Under the pieces are notes generated by a model. It did no database searches, was not told where the DNA came from, and saw nothing but the letters and a program-made list of their open reading frames with translations. A program made the translations under genes and the position numbers. Of a stretch of 64,000 nt of DNA, positions 59,889 through 64,000 are shown piece by piece. Positions within the stretch are counted from its first letter, which is position 1. Every line of letters starts with the position of its first letter. This stretch comes from Lentinula raphanica (Eukaryota > Basidiomycota > Agaricomycetes > Agaricales > Omphalotaceae), in assembly GCA_027919835.1 (NCBI GenBank), contig JANVFP010000050.1, positions 1 through 64,000 of the forward strand, given 5' to 3'.

Positions 59889-60477
59889 TGTTAGGACCGT
59901 GCCACCGACGGAGTCGGAGCTCCGATCAGAGACACAAAGGATTGTTGAACGTTAGTGTTGTTATTGAGCAACACCCTCGCCACGTTACCGTGTTCAACCA
60001 AGAGAGCAGAGGAGGACGAGTACAACGTGTACGAAGTCCGACGGAGGTTCGGAGTCGGCGATGATCAACGATCAAGACGACACCGAGAGCACAGAGGTGA
60101 GTGTTAACGTTAACGAGGTAATCCAAGTTGATATTAAAACTGAGGTATGTAAGTATGTACAAGCTCCTTATATACTGTACGGATAGTCAGTCTAATCTAA
60201 AGTACAATAAGACGATACACATCTCGGTACTACAGCATCGGAGGTGAGAAAGACAATAAGCTATTGTAAAGTAAATCAATATAAAGGTCAGCTGAGCTGT
60301 CAGAGAATAAAACAATAAGATCATAATCAAAAGAATAAGACCAGACCGATACGCCGACGGAATCGGATGGAGGGACAAGGCGGACACTGCTAGGCATGAT
60401 TAGAGAGATTCAGGAAATCTCTAAGTCCAATCGCCGAGTGAAGCTCCGACGGAGCTCCGAGAATTATGGTTGTAACA
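59889..60477 (-). repeat. 5' LTR (element sense) of the chromovirus
   Basis: 589 bp, TG...CA, looks identical to 51790-52378. Just inside it, in element sense, the sequence runs GTATATTAAAACTTATC. I recognise no tRNA complement there, so the primer-binding site is not identified. Confidence 0.95.
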
Positions 60478-60589
60478 AAAGGGCAGAACGTAGTCAAGTA
60501 AGAATTTGGCAGTTTTCATCGCCGTCATTTGTTGTTGTCAGTCACGTTCTTTATCCTCCTCCAGATCCAATCTCAGCCAACCTCTTAAT

Positions 60590-61135
60590 ACATATCCGAC
60601 GAGTTTGGAAGGGTGGATGGATCTGTTATCGTCGTTGACGGTCATTGTGGTTGGCGGTCAAAACCAGAAAAACTCTCACACGCGTTTCGTCGTTCGTCTC
60701 TTTGGGAGGAAGTGGACTCGGCTCTTGTTAGTGGGGAGTCTGACGACGAAGATGATTGCGGAGAGCATGGCAATGGAGCTGGTGGAAATGAAGAGGAGCA
60801 GAGAACGAGTGGGCCAGCAAGATTCAGTAAAGAAGAACACACGACAGACGACGGTTACTTGCAGAAGAGGTATGTTGTTCCTTTTCTCTTTGGTTCTATT
60901 TCTGACTAAAACTCGGCCCAGTTTTGCTTCTCCCTTTCCTTCAGACGTTTCTGTCCTCAATGTACGAAAGCCGCTTACCCTCGCCGTCTGCTTTCTCGTC
61001 TACTTCCAACCTCCCATCTGTTCTCGCACAGAAGCTGTTCATATGGTACTCTGAGCCTACGTATGCTCAGTTGTGTTCTATCCATCCGTTGACATTGGGT
61101 ACAGGACTCCAAGGTCCTTCGTCGTTACCTTCTGG
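60590..61135 (+). repeat. Dispersed family R1, 60-kb copy (upstream part)
   Basis: Contains DSALVSGESDDEDD and YRTPRSFVVTFWLM in plus-strand frames, matching the minus-strand copy at 29.3-30.3 kb. It starts about 110 bp after the retrotransposon. Several frame changes prevent a gene model. Confidence 0.5.
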
Positions 61136-61690
61136 CTTATGCACAGGTGGGATAGGAGAGGAGGGGCGTCGTGCCGGTATCTGCACATCAAAGCACATTG
61201 GGATGGAGGGGATGGTATACGACACCAACACCGACAAATGATTCAGAAATCGACGCAGAACTAGGCTGGGACCTCGGTCCTTCCCCCCAGCCAATTTGAC
61301 CTCTGGATATCCGCATGTCTCTCCACACAATATTCTCTCCGACGATGAAATGTATTCGTCCCTTCTTCCAACCCTCTAACCCTCTGGCAGGGTAGTATTT
61401 TTGAGGGTACCAAAACACGCGATGATTGTGGGAAGAGTGTGCTTGCGAGTATGGGGTATATGAAGGTGGATGAGGTTGTGTGGATGAAGACGACTCATCT
61501 ACAGAAGGTGTATAGGACGGAGAGGATGGGGCATTGGTTAAATTATACCAAGGAGCATACGGATGATTCTTCCTTCCAATCTCAAATAACCCCTTCCCAC
61601 ACCTTCCCTCATGGGTCAACCGAGGCATTGACCGAAGACCTCATCTGTACGCGAAACCTCTCCCATGCCAGAGTACTTGAAACCTCCCAA
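61136..61690 (+). repeat. Segmental duplicate a (pairs with 63135-63715)
   Basis: About 550 bp, with the same order of landmarks as the second copy: CACAGG-GGGATAGGAGAGG, CACATCAAAGCACATTGGGA, ACACCAACACCGACAAATG, CAATGAT/GATTGTGGGAAGAGTG, GGACGGAGAGGATGGGGC and CATACGGATGATTCTTCC. It holds the empty target site of MITE copy 4 (GCCAGAGTACTTG, about 61667). Confidence 0.85.
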
Positions 61691-62888
61691 AATGTCCAGT
61701 GGATTTGTCTAGGGGATAGGAAGTTGGAAATCTTTGGGGGGAAACCTCTGGGAGGAAGCATAACATCAGACTGGTGTGGTTGATATTGGTTTATCAGCTG
61801 GGGCCAGATTTTGATGAGGTTCGGGAGGATGATTTGGCAAGTAAAGTTCCAGGCGAGGTAAGGGTCTTCAAGATTTTTTTGTGTATGGGTGACTATCCTG
61901 ATACACTGATTCACGTACTCACCAATGCCCAAACCAACTTTCACTTCCAACACCACCTATTCTTCCAACTAAATGTGGCCGAGGTCGAAACTGAACACGA
62001 CGCCATCATACATATTCATATACTGCTTGGGCATATAGAGCTCCAAGTTCTATCATTTTCTACCTAAACGCTATTTCTTCATCACATTCGCATTCATTGT
62101 ATTCACAAGATACTCGACTTTCTCCCACCAACAATTCTTTACCATTGTCAAGCTCCCAGACCATATATCCACATATCGAGAATCCCAACAGGACCACGAT
62201 CACGATGAAGACCCCAGGGTTCTTGTCCTTTCCTTGATTATCAACGCAATTCGGAAAGATTTTTGTACGCCCCCGTTCATGACTTACCAACCTATCCTTA
62301 AGAAGAACCGATTTTCCAAACTTCAAGAGTGTTGTCCTGCAGGACCAAACGGACTGGTCGGACATTCAAATAAGTAGGCTTCTTGGGTTAGTTTGATGGT
62401 ATGGACGTTATCGGGATTCGGAGGCATGGTATGGTCGATGACAATTCATTCAACATCAGATGTTCGAGAACATTGAAATGGGCGCTAGGTGGATCCAGAT
62501 AGTCAGGTATTCAGATGAAGAAGAACACAAGGTCAACGTGGCAGACAGAGTCAAGCAGTGAGACGGGAATGGCGATAAGAAAGTCAGCTGGTATCTTTTG
62601 GATGAGAAATACCAGGAAGGTTTACTCAATTGAGTCATGAACATATATAAAGGCCCTCTGTTTCAACCTAGTTCCCACTTTTCTGCCATCAATCAACAGA
62701 GGAGTTACCAAAACATAGATTTATGGAACCAGAGGAATTCCAGAGGTAATTTGAAATTAGTTACTTGATTAAATATAATTGATAGTGTGACTTGCTATGA
62801 CAGTCAGAAGTGAGATCTATAAGTTGGCAATATGCAGTAATACTCATAATATGACAGGACCCAGGACACAAGAAGGTAAGCTTCAATA
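61691..62888. other. Spacer, no gene seen
   Basis: Between the two segmental duplicates. Frames at 61774-62067 (+) and 62060-62365 (-) have no motif, start context or splice support. Confidence 0.45.
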
Positions 62889-63112
62889 CATCAGGAAAAA
62901 TCTATCTAGGCCCAGGTTGCCTGGAGACACCCCCAAAATTCCAGGCAGTTTCAAGTTCTTGAAATGATTTTAAGTCAACCTTATGTCTTCAGGCTTACCT
63001 GAGTTGCTTTAAAAATCTTTGTAAATCTTTGAGAATCTCTGGGAAGCCTAGAAAGCCTAAGCTTTTGGGGGGTGTCTCTAGGCTCTCTGGACCTAAGGTA
63101 TTTTTCCTGATG
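62889..63112. mobile_element. CATCAGG MITE, copy 3
   Basis: 224 bp, ends CATCAGGAAAAA and TTTTTCCTGATG, with inner blocks GAGACACCCCCAAAATTCC and TTTTGGGGGGTGTCTC. TA flanks both sides. No coding capacity. Confidence 0.85.
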
Positions 63113-63134
63113 TATAGGTTCAATGTTATTGATA

Positions 63135-63715
63135 TTTAGGCACAGGCGGGATAGGAGAGGAGAGGCGTCGGGTCGGTATCTGCACATCGAAGCACATTGG
63201 GATGGAAGGGATGGTATATGACACCAACACCGACAAATGATTCAGAAATCGATGCAGAACTAGGCTGTGACCTCGATTCTTCCCCCAGCCAATTTGACCT
63301 CTCCCTCCTCGGTCAATTCCACATCATCCTCACCATTCCCCCATGGGATATCCGCTTGTCTCTCCACACAATATCTCTCCCAACGATGAAATGTGTTTAT
63401 CCTTTCTTCCAACCCTCTAACCCCCTGGCGGGGTAGTATTCTTGAGGGTGCCAGAACGCACAATGATTGTAGGAAGAGTGTGCTTGTGAGTATGGGGGTA
63501 TATGAAGGTGGATGAGGTTGTGTGGGTGAGCACGAATCAGTCACAGCGGGTGTATAGGACGGAGAGGATGGGGCATTGGTTAAATTATACCAAGGAGCAT
63601 ACGGATGATTCTTCCTTCCAATCTCAAATAACCCCTTCCCACACCTTCCCTCATGGGTCAACCGAGGCATCGACCGAAGACCTCTTCTGTACCAGAAACC
63701 TCTCCCAAGCCAGAG
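63135..63715 (+). repeat. Segmental duplicate b (pairs with 61136-61690)
   Basis: Second copy of the 61-kb segment, in direct orientation and about 2 kb away. It retains a stretch (SLLGQFHIILTIPPWDI frame, 63300-63350) that is deleted from copy a. It is interrupted at 63715 by MITE copy 4. Confidence 0.85.
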
Positions 63716-63977
63716 CATCAGGAAAAAGTATTTCATCCCTAGAGCATTTAAAGATACCCCCCAAATCTTAAGAACTTTTAGAGTAATCTTTGGAGGCTTA
63801 GGTTTTTGAGGTTCTTTGAGGTTGCCTAGGTGTCTTTGGGTATCTTTCAGGATCTTTCAGGATCTTTCAGGAGCTTTAGGCACTTTGAAGCTGGTTAGGC
63901 ACTTTGAGGCTGTTCAAAGGGCCTAAGAATTGGGGGGTATCTTTGAATGCTCTAGGCCTAGAACATTTTTCCTGATG
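63716..63977. mobile_element. CATCAGG MITE, copy 4, with empty site known
   Basis: 262 bp, ends CATCAGGAAAAA and TTTTTCCTGATG, inner blocks AGATACCCCCCAAATC and AATTGGGGGGTATCTT. It is flanked by AG on both sides. The paralogous site near 61667 reads GCCAGAGTACTTG without the insert, so insertion duplicated two bases (AG). Confidence 0.9.
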
Positions 63978-64000
63978 AGTACTCGAAACCTCCGGACATA

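Larger units (their letters stand above)
51790..60477 (-). mobile_element. Full-length Ty3/gypsy chromovirus (LTR retrotransposon)
   Basis: 8688 bp, transcribed on the minus strand. LTRs of 589 bp at both ends begin TG and end CA and look identical by eye. AAAGG is duplicated at 51785-51789 and 60478-60482. Order in element sense: 5' LTR, gag, pol (protease, RT, RNase H, integrase, chromodomain), an extra antisense gene, a polypurine tract and the 3' LTR. RT placed before integrase identifies the Ty3/gypsy type, and the C-terminal chromodomain a chromovirus. Identical LTRs mean a very recent insertion. One TGA in the protease region is the only lesion seen. Confidence 0.96.

Overview
The window looks like a gene-poor, repeat-rich stretch of a fungal genome, most likely a basidiomycete of the Agaricomycetes. 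The grounds are short GT-AG introns (about 47-70 nt, several with CTAAC branch sites), a multi-intron cytochrome P450, a spliced glyoxalase I, NACHT-ankyrin (NLR-type) genes and a chromodomain Ty3/gypsy retrotransposon. The assignment to class is inference. Two sequence compartments alternate. GC-balanced DNA holds the ordinary genes and the retrotransposon. AT-rich, CpG-poor DNA (about 11.5-26.8 kb, 32.7-42.4 kb and 44.2-45.9 kb) holds the NLR genes.

1-11 kb: a broken multi-exon conserved fungal gene (223-2408, +); a Ser/Asn-repeat-rich gene on the minus strand with in-frame TGA codons (2697-4452); an intact five-exon P450 of 590 aa (5242-7316, -); an intact six-exon glyoxalase I of 162 aa (8546-9461, +); and a four-exon gene for a probable secreted protein of 255 aa (10046-11021, +).

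11-42 kb: four paralogous NACHT-ankyrin genes, called A-D here. A (12787-16624, -) has two 1-nt deletions and three tandem 15-nt micro-exons. B (23607-26679, -) gives a complete 8-exon, 889-aa model. D (about 32.76-35.45 kb, +) has a GC-AG intron and a nonsense codon in its ankyrin array. C (39330-42336, -) is open throughout but its expected ATG reads ATA. All four share exon borders, including a 25-nt micro-exon carrying the P-loop. In between lie degraded repeats, an ankyrin remnant, and two copies of a MITE whose ends read CATCAGG.

42-52 kb: no confident host gene. There is a tandem duplication (about 43.0-43.74 kb), a 1.73-kb hAT-like non-autonomous element with about 310-bp terminal inverted repeats (44201-45929), another local duplication (47.4-48.4 kb), and a 1.4-kb foldback element made of GTTTAAAC-type repeats around a 90-bp hairpin (50002-51395).

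51.8-60.5 kb: a full-length Ty3/gypsy chromovirus in minus orientation with 589-bp LTRs that look identical and an AAAGG target duplication. It carries gag, then pol in the -1 frame with one TGA, and, on the opposite strand between pol and the 3' LTR, a spliced gene with its own TATA box for a 366-aa protein with a Zn2Cys6-like cysteine cluster.

60.5-64 kb: copies of a dispersed repeat or gene-remnant family also found near 17 kb and 29-30 kb, a duplicated segment, and two more MITEs. One MITE has its empty site preserved in the duplicate at about 61.67 kb.
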